Shown: piece by piece, positions 43,471 to 51,060 of the stretch | Layout of the letters: every line of letters begins with the position of its first letter | Numbering within the stretch: the stretch's first letter is position 1 | Assembly (NCBI GenBank): GCA_050953505.1 | Contig: JBMNMU010000001.1 | Location: 682,001-746,000 of the forward strand | Length of the DNA: 64,000 bases | Direction: 5' to 3' | From: JBMNMU01 sp050953505 | GTDB lineage: Bacteria; Bacillota; Clostridia; Peptostreptococcales; Anaerovoracaceae | Position numbers and translations under genes: made by a program | Notes under the pieces: generated by a model | The model's database searches: none | What the model was told of the DNA's origin: nothing | Seen by the model: only the letters and a program-made list of their open reading frames with translations

Positions 43471-44844
43471 GGTTTGTGTAATATTATATTTTTTTAACTT
43501 GCGAACTACTGTGGATTGGCTCATATCTAGGGCCTTGGCAATAGCCCTTGTTGTTTTATACATTTTGGACGCCCTAAATAAAATATCTCTTTCTGTATTT
43601 TCCAGAACCTCTCTAAAAGAGGTTACATCCGGATCATCTAATACCTCTGCTGTACTTGCAGATTGGTGAATAAAGACTGGAATATTTTCAGGCAGTATAA
43701 TGTTTCCTTTTGTAGTAATAACCAATCTTTCTATGATATTTTGGAGTTCACGAACATTTCCTGGCCATGTGTATTTTGTAAGGATTTCCATGGCATTTCC
43801 GTCTATCTCTTTATGCTCATTCATCCTTTTATTATTTTCATTTAAGAAAATGAGAATAAGAGGAACGATATCTTCCGGTCTTTCTCTTAAAGGTGGGATG
43901 ACTAGAGGGACTACATTCAATCTATAGTATAGATCCTCGCGGAATTTACCTTGTTGTACATATGAGAGAAGATCCTTATTGGTTGCAGAGATGATTCTCA
44001 CATCTATGGGTATACTGGTAGTTCCACCAACCTTTTTGATTTCCTTTTCTTGAATGACCTGAAGGAGTTTTACTTGTAGATTTAGGGGAAGCTCAGCAAT
44101 CTCATCAAGAAAAATAGTACCTTTATGCGCCACCTCAAATAGGCCTTTTTTTCCTCCTACTCGAGATCCCGTAAAAGCACCGCTTTCATATCCAAAAAGC
44201 TCTGATTCTATTAGATTGTCAGGGATGGCTCCGCAATTTACATGGATAAAAGGCCTATCCTTACGATCCCCTGCGTCATGAATGAGCTTGGCTATCACCC
44301 CTTTCCCAACACCGGATTCACCGGTTATTAATACAGTTGAGTCAATTTCTGCCAGCCTCATTGCAAGCTGTACGATATTGTACATAGCATGGCTATTAGC
44401 CACAATGTTTCCTGGGACGAATTTTTCTTGTGCCTGAAGCCCATGGAGCTTATATTGCATGCTTTCTAGTTCATTACGCAAGTGAACAAGCTCAGTTATG
44501 TCTCGAGATGTGGTAATGATTTTGCTAATATGGCCTTTGGCATCAAAAATAGGGATGCCTGTTGTAAGAATTCTTTTCCCGTCGATATTCTGGTGAAGGA
44601 TATTGACTTCCTTTTTTTCTTCTATAACCATGAGGGCTACGGAAGGGGTGAAAATTCCTTTTTGTTCAAGATAAGACACATGCTTTCCTATGATTTCCTG
44701 GCGATTAATTTTGTAGAGCAATTCGCTGGCCTTATTAATCCATAAGGTAAATCCTTCGGCGTCGTCGATAAACACAGCATCAGAGATGCTGTCCAAAATC
44801 GGGATAAGATCCTCTATAGATAATGAAGACAAGAACTTCTTCAT
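43462..44844 (-). CDS. Sigma-54-dependent activator with PAS sensor domain
   Basis: A 460-residue enhancer-binding protein. Residues about 8-125 form a PAS domain (LDSISDAVFIDDAEGFTLWI at about 17-36). A coiled linker (LRNELESMQYKLHGLQ) follows. The AAA+ domain has Walker A GESGVGKG (about 170), the sigma-54 contact loop GAFTGS at 222-227, where the usual last residue is alanine, and Walker B TIFLDEIAELPL. The arginine-finger and NVREL-type C-terminal lid are present. A Fis/TyrR-type HTH ends the protein (TRAIAKALDMSQSTVVRKLKKY). It lies just upstream of, and on the same strand as, the operon with the sigma-54 promoter. Three palindromes between them are its probable sites. The PAS ligand is probably the substrate or its aldehyde. 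Confidence 0.92.
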   Translation of the reverse strand: MKKFLSSLSIEDLIPILDSISDAVFIDDAEGFTLWINKASELLYKINRQEIIGKHVSYLEQKGIFTPSVALMVIEEKKEVNILHQNIDGKRILTTGIPIFDAKGHISKIITTSRDITELVHLRNELESMQYKLHGLQAQEKFVPGNIVANSHAMYNIVQLAMRLAEIDSTVLITGESGVGKGVIAKLIHDAGDRKDRPFIHVNCGAIPDNLIESELFGYESGAFTGSRVGGKKGLFEVAHKGTIFLDEIAELPLNLQVKLLQVIQEKEIKKVGGTTSIPIDVRIISATNKDLLSYVQQGKFREDLYYRLNVVPLVIPPLRERPEDIVPLILIFLNENNKRMNEHKEIDGNAMEILTKYTWPGNVRELQNIIERLVITTKGNIILPENIPVFIHQSASTAEVLDDPDVTSFREVLENTERDILFRASKMYKTTRAIAKALDMSQSTVVRKLKKYNITQTDS

Positions 44845-45269
44845 AGCCTTTCATGCCCCTCCTACAAGCCGGTATTACAAGTAAATAATGCACTATCTAG
44901 TGTCTATCATCTATAATATACTAATTAGTTATAATTTTCAAACTATATATAAAACTATAATTTCTTGCTATACCCGGATTGTACTTTGCCCGTCCATGTC
45001 TTCCCCATATGCCCGATAACTATAATAATTAGTACCCGCTAAATAAGGTTTTACATATCTATTTTACTATATTTTCAGAATATTTCAAACGATAAAATTT
45101 CTAATGATGATTTCTACATTATGGGAGTTAAATAGAAAGTAAGTGTTTTTTGATTTATTTCTATATTATTAGGGACATTTGTGTGGCTGAAGTGATACAA
45201 TGATATTGTCCTACACCAAACTAGCTGAATAAGCTCAAACTAAAAAAATAATTCTATGAGAAAAAAGGT
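44845..45269. other. Intergenic region between the sigma-54 activator and the infC operon
   Basis: AT-rich, no coding frame of note. It must contain the leftward promoter of the activator gene. Nothing else is recognised before the infC promoter at 45270. Confidence 0.6.
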
Positions 45270-45298
45270 TTGACATTTGTCCACTTTAATGCTAGTAT
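45270..45298 (+). promoter_or_regulatory. Promoter of infC-rpmI-rplT
   Basis: TTGACA (45270-45275), 17-bp spacer, TAGTAT (45293-45298); the start is expected near 45305. Confidence 0.85.
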
Positions 45299-45304
45299 GG
45301 TTAG

Positions 45305-45415
45305 GTATCAAGAAGAAGTATTCCGCTTCTCACCTTAATGGCAATGGCTGCTAGGGTTAATAACATTCGAACATTCAGTTTGTTTTTGGAGCGGATACTA
45401 GTATCCGCTTTTTTT
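45305..45415 (+). ncRNA. L20-type autoregulatory leader with attenuator
   Basis: The leader of infC-rpmI-rplT contains CCGCTTCTCACC, CTAGGGTTAATAACATTCG and a closing terminator GCGGATACTAGTATCCGC (45391-45408) followed by seven T residues. The layout fits the Firmicute L20 leader, where excess L20 stabilises premature termination (family knowledge). Position and terminator are seen; the L20 identity is inferred. Confidence 0.7.
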
Positions 45416-45521
45416 AATTATATGAGAAATATCGCTTACCAAAAGCGATGACCAGTAAATCAAAAAGAATCTATTTAAGATTATTTTTGATTTTGTTAAG
45501 TACACTTAGGAGGTGCGAAAT

Positions 45522-46043
45522 ATTAGCAAGGAAAATCAAATCAACGAAGAAATTCGTGATAAAGAACTGAGAGTAATCGATAGCGACGGTACGCAACTTG
45601 GCATTATGAGCAGAGACGAGGCATTAGATTTGGCAGCTGAAAGAAAGCTGGATTTAGTAAATGTATCTCCAAATGCGAAACCACCTGTTTGCAAAATACT
45701 TGATTACGGGAAGTATAGATACGAAATTCAAAAGAGGGAAAAGGAAGCCAAAAAAAAGCAAAACATTATTCAGGTAAAGGAAATAAGACTGAGTCCCAAC
45801 ATCGAAGAACACGATCTTATAGTGAAGGCCAACCATGCTATAAAGTTTCTTAAAGATGGAGATAAAGTAAAGGTCAGCCTCAGATTCAGGGGAAGACAAA
45901 ATGACTCTTCAGGTATTGGGAGCAGAGTAATGAAGAAATTCGCAGACACAGTTGCTGAATTTGGTGCGATAGAGAAAAAACCTGAATTTGAAGGACGAAG
46001 TTTGATTATGATTGTTGCACCGAAAGTGGATAAGGATAAATAA
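45522..46043 (+). CDS. infC: Translation initiation factor IF-3 (ATT start)
   Basis: A 173-residue IF-3 that binds the 30S subunit and monitors start-codon choice. The N-domain opens NEEIRDKELRVIDSDGTQLG and the linker and C-domain include VKEIRLSPNIEEHDL and KVSLRFRGRQ. The start is placed at ATT on 45522, about 8 nt after AGGAGG. A GTG at 45513 is part of that ribosome site. An ATT start is well known for infC elsewhere, as part of autogenous control by IF-3 (established knowledge). It is first in infC-rpmI-rplT, behind an L20-type leader. Confidence 0.94.
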   Translation: MSKENQINEEIRDKELRVIDSDGTQLGIMSRDEALDLAAERKLDLVNVSPNAKPPVCKILDYGKYRYEIQKREKEAKKKQNIIQVKEIRLSPNIEEHDLIVKANHAIKFLKDGDKVKVSLRFRGRQNDSSGIGSRVMKKFADTVAEFGAIEKKPEFEGRSLIMIVAPKVDKDK

Positions 46044-46086
46044 AATTCAAAGACAAGCTGAATTTTAGTAGGAGGATTATTAGAAG

Positions 46087-46287
46087 ATGGCAAAAACAAA
46101 GATGAAGTCTCATAGAGGAGCGAGCAAAAGGTTCAAATTGACTGGGACCGGCAAAGTAAAAAGAAACAAGGCATATAAAAGCCATATACTTACAAAGAAA
46201 AGCGCGAAGAGAAAAAGAGGGCTTAGAAAGTCTACTACTCTTACATCCGCAGACGAAAAAAGAATTAAATCAGTACTCAATGTATAA
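46087..46287 (+). CDS. rpmI: 50S ribosomal protein L35
   Basis: 66-residue basic ribosomal protein L35: MAKTKMKSHRGASKRFKLTG and KAYKSHILTKKSAKRKRGLR are the family signature. The ribosome site is AGGAGG. It lies between infC and rplT, the standard order, and is translated from the same mRNA. Confidence 0.97.
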   Translation: MAKTKMKSHRGASKRFKLTGTGKVKRNKAYKSHILTKKSAKRKRGLRKSTTLTSADEKRIKSVLNV

Positions 46288-46308
46288 GCATATCGGGAGG
46301 ATAAGAAA

Positions 46309-46665
46309 ATGGCAAGAGTTAAAAATGGTGTAAATGCCAAGAAAAAGCATAAGAAAATATTAAAACAGGCTAAAGGCTTCTACGGCATGAAAAGCAAGGT
46401 GTTCAGAGCTGCAAATCCTGCAGTAATGAGATCACTTCGCTCTGCGTATATTGGTAGAAAAAATAAAAAGAGAGAATATAGAAGGCTATGGATTGCTAGA
46501 ATCAATGCTGGTGCAAGAATGAATGGTATTTCCTACAGCAAGATGATGAACGGATTGAAGCTTTCTGGCATTGAAATAAATAGAAAGATGCTTTCAGAAA
46601 TGGCTATCAATGATCCTGCAGGCTTTGCTCAGTTAGCAGAAACAGCCAAAAACGCAGTAAAATAA
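46309..46665 (+). CDS. rplT: 50S ribosomal protein L20
   Basis: 118-residue ribosomal protein L20, required for early 50S assembly. The N-terminal extension ARVKNGVNAKKKHKKILKQA and the globular part (SLRSAYIGRKNKKREYRRLW; MNGLKLSGIEINRKMLSEMA) are typical. In Firmicutes it represses its own operon by binding the leader. It is last in the operon; a hairpin terminator follows. Confidence 0.97.
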   Translation: MARVKNGVNAKKKHKKILKQAKGFYGMKSKVFRAANPAVMRSLRSAYIGRKNKKREYRRLWIARINAGARMNGISYSKMMNGLKLSGIEINRKMLSEMAINDPAGFAQLAETAKNAVK

Positions 46666-46698
46666 AAAAAGTTCGACATTGGATTTTGACATTATTAG

Positions 46699-46754
46699 CC
46701 CCCTTCGAAGACTATAATCTTTAAGTAGACTATGGTACGAGAGGGGGTTTTTTC
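46699..46754 (+). terminator. rplT terminator overlapping the spoIIGA ribosome site
   Basis: CCCCCTTCG (46699-46707) pairs with CGAGAGGGGG (46738-46747) with a long partly paired loop and a T6 run. The 3' arm GAGGGGG also lies 9 nt before the GTG start of spoIIGA. Confidence 0.75.
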
Positions 46755-46756
46755 AT

Positions 46757-47692
46757 GTGGTAATTTATGCAGAATATCTTTTTATCGAAAATCTGATTAC
46801 CGGAGGGCTCATATTAACCCTCACGGGGAGAATATCTGGCATAAGAGTAAAAAGAATCCCTCTTGTTTTAGGCAGTATCCTGTGCGGCATTTATTCTTTT
46901 ATCTTGTTTTGGGATCATTTACTCCCCCAAATTGCCATTTTTTCAAAGGTGGCTTTTTCGGTATTAGTTGTCCTACTTGTATTTCCCACAAAGAAGATCA
47001 AACGCCTTGCAAGAACCATCTTGATATTTTATATCATCAGCCTGGCTTTGGGCGGGATTACAATAGGCGCAGCCTACTTTACGAAGGCTCCTGCAGTAAC
47101 ACAAAATAGTGCCATTTACCTTGAAAAATTTAGCTATATCAGTATTGTGCTGGGATGCTTATTGACTTATTTATTTTTCAATAGCTTGGCACGCTTCATT
47201 AAGACAAGATTTTTTAGACAAAAAACAACCGCTGATGTTTTGATTAAATTTGAAAATAAAACAACTAGGCTGAAAGGGTTGGTGGATACTGGAAATGCCC
47301 TGACGGACCCTATTACTGGAAAACCAGTATTCATCATGTCCCTATCAGCCGCAAAAAAAGTTTTACCAGCCGAATGCATGAATCTGATTAGCTGTGGAAT
47401 GAATGAGAAAAGCATTTATGAAACTCTTATTAAAAGTAGCTTAGCTGACCGGATTCGCTTAATACCTTTTAAAGCTATAGGAGAACAAACAGGTATTTTG
47501 CTCGGTATACGGCCGGATAAAATTTCATTAGAAATCCACGAAGAACAGGGTGCTGTTGAATCAATAGTGATGCCTGAAGGGATAATCGTAGCAATTAATC
47601 GAGGAAAATTTTCAACGGAAGATAGTGAAGAAGGTTATTCAATACTGTTACATCCTAGTGCAATGGAGGGAGGCATCGCTTTCAATGTTTAA
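46757..47692 (+). CDS. spoIIGA: SpoIIGA, sigma-E processing aspartic protease
   Basis: 311-residue membrane protease that cleaves pro-sigma-E in the mother cell. The N-terminal half has five membrane segments, beginning VIYAEYLFIENLITGGLILT. The C-terminal protease domain has the catalytic aspartate D177 in GLVDTGNALTDP, as expected for this pepsin-like family that dimerises. The start is GTG at 46757; the overlapping ATG at 46755 runs into a stop. The ribosome site is the 3' arm of the rplT terminator hairpin. Its end overlaps the sigE start by 8 bp, the conserved spoIIGA-sigE-sigG order. Confidence 0.95.
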   Translation: MVIYAEYLFIENLITGGLILTLTGRISGIRVKRIPLVLGSILCGIYSFILFWDHLLPQIAIFSKVAFSVLVVLLVFPTKKIKRLARTILIFYIISLALGGITIGAAYFTKAPAVTQNSAIYLEKFSYISIVLGCLLTYLFFNSLARFIKTRFFRQKTTADVLIKFENKTTRLKGLVDTGNALTDPITGKPVFIMSLSAAKKVLPAECMNLISCGMNEKSIYETLIKSSLADRIRLIPFKAIGEQTGILLGIRPDKISLEIHEEQGAVESIVMPEGIIVAINRGKFSTEDSEEGYSILLHPSAMEGGIAFNV

Positions 47693-48446
47693 ATTAATTT
47701 ATAAGAAATCAAAAATCAAAGGTAAGCAAATAAGAATATTTTTTTCCATACTAAGAAATAAGCTAGTTATTATAATTAAAGACAAAAGATCGGATGAAGT
47801 CTATTACATAGGTGGGAGTGATGTTTTACCCCCACCTCTTGATTCAGAAGAAGAGAAAAAACTTCTTGAAGAAATGGCGTTACAAAATAGTGAATCTGCA
47901 AAAACTATATTGATCGAACGAAACTTAAGGCTGGTTGTCTACATTGCTAAGAAGTTTGAAAATGTAGGTATTAATGTGGAAGATTTGATTTCCATCGGTA
48001 CAATTGGATTAATAAAGGCGGTAAATACATTTAATATAGAACGAAATATTAAGCTGGCAACCTACGCATCCCGGTGTATAGAAAATGAAATCCTTATGTT
48101 CTTGCGGAGGAGTAATAAAATTCGGAGTGAGGTATCCTTTGATGAGCCTTTAAACGTAGATTGGGACGGCAATGAGTTGCTTTTATCCGATATTTTAGGT
48201 ACAGAAAATGATATTGTATACAATCATATAGAAGAAGAGGTTAATAGGAAGCTCTTAGTATATGCCATGAAAAAACTTTCCCCTAGGGAGAAACAAATTA
48301 TGGAAATGCGGTTTGGGCTAATCAACGGTACAGAAATGACTCAAAAGGAAGTAGCGGATAAAATGGGGATTTCACAATCCTATATTTCAAGATTAGAAAA
48401 AAAGATTATCGTCCGACTTAGAAAAGAAATCAAAAAGCTTGGTTAA
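47685..48446 (+). CDS. sigE: RNA polymerase sporulation sigma factor E
   Basis: A 253-residue pro-sigma-E, the early mother-cell sigma factor. Residues 1-30 are the basic, hydrophobic pro-sequence (FKLIYKKSKIKGKQIRIFFS). Region 2 contains LVVYIAKKFENVGINVEDLI and IGLIKAVNTFN, and region 4 has EVADKMGISQSYISRLEKKI. The start at 47685 overlaps the spoIIGA stop and has GGAGGGAGG about 11 nt upstream; the longer frame lies wholly within spoIIGA. Between it and sigG lies a 106-bp gap with a TTCCGTT/AACGGAA stem. Confidence 0.96.
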   Translation: MFKLIYKKSKIKGKQIRIFFSILRNKLVIIIKDKRSDEVYYIGGSDVLPPPLDSEEEKKLLEEMALQNSESAKTILIERNLRLVVYIAKKFENVGINVEDLISIGTIGLIKAVNTFNIERNIKLATYASRCIENEILMFLRRSNKIRSEVSFDEPLNVDWDGNELLLSDILGTENDIVYNHIEEEVNRKLLVYAMKKLSPREKQIMEMRFGLINGTEMTQKEVADKMGISQSYISRLEKKIIVRLRKEIKKLG

Positions 48447-48477
48447 TATTGTCTATCCATAGAATAAAATACCTGCC

Positions 48478-48535
48478 TTCCGTTAAGAATAAAGTTAGAC
48501 GCTAAGCAGTTATGCTTTAAGGGGGCAAAACGGAA
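48478..48535 (+). repeat. Two-stem hairpin in the sigE-sigG gap
   Basis: TTCCGTT (48478-48484) pairs with AACGGAA (48529-48535), with an inner AAGC/GCTT stem. It ends 4 bp before the sigG ribosome site and has no T-run. It may modulate sigG translation or expression. Confidence 0.4.
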
Positions 48536-48552
48536 AGCGGAGGTCCTTTTTG

Positions 48553-49323
48553 ATGGTAAGCAAGGTAGAAATCTGTGGGGTGAATACATCAAAGTTACCA
48601 GTGTACAAAGACGTTGAAATGAAGCAAATGATTGAACAAATAAAGGGGGGAGACAGCAAGGTAAGGGACGAATTTATAAGAGGAAATCTGCGATTAGTAT
48701 TAAGTGTGATACAGCGCTTTAATAATAGAGGTGAAAACCCTGACGATTTGTTTCAGGTGGGGTGTATAGGTTTAATAAAGGCTTTGGATAACTTCGATAC
48801 ATCCCATAATGTAAGGTTTTCAACCTACGCTGTACCGATGATTATTGGAGAGATACGTAGGTATCTGCGAGATAATAATTCCATAAGGGTCAGTCGCTCT
48901 TTGAGAGACACAGCATATAAGGCATTGCAAGCAAAAGAAAAACTATCCAGGCAATATCAACGAGAGGCGACCATTACGGAGATTGCAAAAGAATTAGAAC
49001 TTCCTAGAGAAGATATCGTTCTAGCTCTAGATTCGATACAAGATCCCATATCACTATTTGAACCGGTTTTTCATGACGAAGGTGATGCGATTTATGTCAT
49101 GGACCAAGTAAAGGACACAAAAAATACAGATGAAAAATGGATGGAAAATATTGCGTTGAAAGAAGCGATGAAGAAGCTGACTTTAAGGGAAAAACATATT
49201 TTGACCATGCGGTTCTTTGAAGGGAAAACCCAAATGGAGGTGGCCGAAGAAATCGGCATCAGCCAAGCCCAGGTCAGTAGGCTTGAAAAGAATGCGTTAA
49301 AATATATGAGGAAGTATGTCTGA
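48553..49323 (+). CDS. sigG: RNA polymerase sporulation sigma factor G
   Basis: 256-residue late forespore sigma factor. The opening SKVEICGVNTSKLPV is the SigG signature, distinct from SigF and SigB. Region 2 reads LRLVLSVIQRFNNRGENPDDLFQ, then CIGLIKALDNFD, and region 4 has EVAEEIGISQAQVSRLEK. The start at 48553 follows GGAGGT by 8 nt; a TTG just upstream is unnecessary. It closes spoIIGA-sigE-sigG and ends in a terminator whose stem covers its last codons. Confidence 0.96.
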   Translation: MVSKVEICGVNTSKLPVYKDVEMKQMIEQIKGGDSKVRDEFIRGNLRLVLSVIQRFNNRGENPDDLFQVGCIGLIKALDNFDTSHNVRFSTYAVPMIIGEIRRYLRDNNSIRVSRSLRDTAYKALQAKEKLSRQYQREATITEIAKELELPREDIVLALDSIQDPISLFEPVFHDEGDAIYVMDQVKDTKNTDEKWMENIALKEAMKKLTLREKHILTMRFFEGKTQMEVAEEIGISQAQVSRLEKNALKYMRKYV

Positions 49324-49345
49324 GGGGACATACTTCTTTTTCTTT
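49311..49345 (+). terminator. sigG terminator
   Basis: GAAGTATGTC / GACATACTTC, 10 bp with a 6-nt loop that contains the stop codon, then a T-rich tail. Confidence 0.88.
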
Positions 49346-49451
49346 GAGCATATATTAGGATATCGGAGTAAGTATGTTTAGGGTTTGTAGTTTTCGAACA
49401 AAATCCTAATAAGGGAAGAATATTATCACAAAAACCAAGGGGGAAGAGAAA

Positions 49452-49781
49452 ATGATAAGTACACAGGATCTAAGAAATAAAGAAGTAATCAATATTTACG
49501 ATGGAAAAAGTCTGGGGTATGTGTATGATATTGAAGTTAATCTTGAAAAAGGTCTTATAGAAGGAATTATAGTCCCGGCTCACAGAAGCTTTTTTAGTTT
49601 TTTTGGAAGAGGGGATAGCGACTATGTTATTAAGTGGAAGGATATAAAAAGGATTGGCGATGATGTAATATTAGTGGATGTAGCTGGAATTTTAGATGGT
49701 GATTATGGGTATGATCGAGGAATTATAACAAATATAGCAAGTAACTATGATTACGATGAAAATAAAGAAGAGGAAGAATAA
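49452..49781 (+). CDS. YlmC/YmxH-family sporulation protein (PRC-barrel)
   Basis: A 109-residue small PRC-barrel protein of the YlmC/YmxH type. Sequence: STQDLRNKEVINIYDGKSLG, then VYDIEVNLEKGLIEGIIVP and IKWKDIKRIGDDVILVD. The tail is acidic (DYDENKEEEE). Members are widespread in endospore formers, often near sigE-sigG, and are expressed in sporulation; the role is not fixed. It has its own ribosome site (GGGGGAAG) and lies downstream of the sigG terminator. Confidence 0.9.
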   Translation: MISTQDLRNKEVINIYDGKSLGYVYDIEVNLEKGLIEGIIVPAHRSFFSFFGRGDSDYVIKWKDIKRIGDDVILVDVAGILDGDYGYDRGIITNIASNYDYDENKEEEE

Positions 49782-49943
49782 AGAATAATAAAATGATCAG
49801 TGGAATGGCCTAGAAATCAGAGAGAACTCAAAAGGTCTTGCATAAACCACAATATATAGGTAAAATTAAACTTAGGACATACTATTTTTTTCTAGTATGA
49901 ATTCAAGATTAATTGATCCAAATAAAGGTGTGGAGGGAAAAAC

Positions 49944-50420
49944 ATGAGATGCCCATTTTGTGAGAACGCTGACACGAGGGTAATAGACTCTAGGCCCACT
50001 GAGGAAGGACATGCTATTAGACGCAGAAGAGAATGTGATAGCTGTAGTAAACGTTTCACAACCTATGAAAAGGTAGAAGAAATAACCTTCATGGTTATCA
50101 AAAAGGATGGTAGCAGACAAGCCTTTGATCGGAATAAAGTCATGAACGGTATCATTAAAGCATGTGAGAAACGTCCGGTTCCTATTTCAGCTATTGAAAA
50201 GATCGTAGATAATATTGAGCGAGGCTTGAACAATATGATGGAAAAGGAAGTGCAAAGCAAGCTAATTGGAGAGGTTATTATGGAACACCTTAAGGAATTA
50301 GATGAAGTGGCCTACGTGAGATTTGCTTCCGTGTACCGACAGTTTACCGACGTCAATACCTTTATTGCGGAAATCGAAAAGCTTTTGGGGAAGGACATAA
50401 ATAATGAACCAAAAAATTAG
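49944..50420 (+). CDS. nrdR: NrdR, repressor of ribonucleotide reductase genes
   Basis: 158-residue NrdR. The N-terminal zinc ribbon has C3, C6, C31 and C34 (MRCPFC, CDSC). Residues about 49-139 form an ATP-cone (VIKKDGSRQAFDRNKVMNGI; RFASVYRQFTDVN) that senses ATP and dATP. It represses reductase genes at paired NrdR boxes. Two such boxes lie on the nrdJ promoter at 5.85-5.9 kb in this same window. The gene overlaps cmk by 17 bp. Confidence 0.96.
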   Translation: MRCPFCENADTRVIDSRPTEEGHAIRRRRECDSCSKRFTTYEKVEEITFMVIKKDGSRQAFDRNKVMNGIIKACEKRPVPISAIEKIVDNIERGLNNMMEKEVQSKLIGEVIMEHLKELDEVAYVRFASVYRQFTDVNTFIAEIEKLLGKDINNEPKN

Positions 50421-51060
50421 AATTGCCATCGATGGACCTTCTGGTGCAGGGAAAAGTACCATTGCAAAAAAGATTGCAAAAATTTTAGATATTGACTATA
50501 TAGATACCGGCGCAATGTATAGGGCTATAGGATATAAGCTCCTGAAAAATAATGTTCAACTAGATGATTCTGTTGGAGTGCATCATCTACTAGAAAATAC
50601 TCAGATTGATTTTGATAAGGGAGATGTGATTCTGGACGGTATCGTTGTCAATGATAAAATTAGAACGCCGGAAATATCAAAAATCGCCTCCCATGCATCT
50701 GCACTACAGCCTGTTAGAGAAAAATTGGTGGCTCTACAAAAGGCAATGGGGCAGGAAAAAAGTGTGGTTATGGATGGCAGAGATATTGGTACAAATGTAT
50801 TAATCGATGCTGAGTTCAAGTTTTTTTTAACTGCTTCGCCGAAAGAAAGAGCTTATAGAAGATGGCTCGAGCTTAGAGAGAAGAATGAAAATATCACCCT
50901 TGAAGAGGTAGAAGAGGACATTATCAAAAGAGATCATAACGATACAACTAGGGCGTTAAATCCACTTCGTAAGGCAGAAGATGCCCTCGAGCTTGATACC
51001 ACCGGTATGTCCGTAGAAGATGTTGTAGAAAAGATTTTGGAGGTACTAAAGTGGCAGTAG
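50404..51060 (+). CDS. cmk: Cytidylate kinase
   Basis: 218-residue CMP/dCMP kinase. Walker A is AIDGPSGAGKSTIAKKIA, followed by DTGAMYRAIGYKL, and the nucleotide-binding part includes VVMDGRDIGTNVL, RAYRRWLEL and RDHNDTTRALNPLR. It phosphorylates CMP and dCMP for nucleotide supply. It starts inside the end of nrdR and ends 10 bp inside the DUF1015 gene, so nrdR-cmk-DUF1015 is one translationally coupled unit. Confidence 0.96.
   Translation: MNQKIRIAIDGPSGAGKSTIAKKIAKILDIDYIDTGAMYRAIGYKLLKNNVQLDDSVGVHHLLENTQIDFDKGDVILDGIVVNDKIRTPEISKIASHASALQPVREKLVALQKAMGQEKSVVMDGRDIGTNVLIDAEFKFFLTASPKERAYRRWLELREKNENITLEEVEEDIIKRDHNDTTRALNPLRKAEDALELDTTGMSVEDVVEKILEVLKWQ

Noticed and set aside
46732..47109. 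A 125-codon plus-strand frame
   Set aside because: It overlaps spoIIGA in another frame and has no family resemblance; SpoIIGA is clearly the real product.
47625..47684. A longer N-terminus for SigE
   Set aside because: The extra 20 codons lie inside spoIIGA and carry no ribosome site; the ATG at 47685 fits the family.
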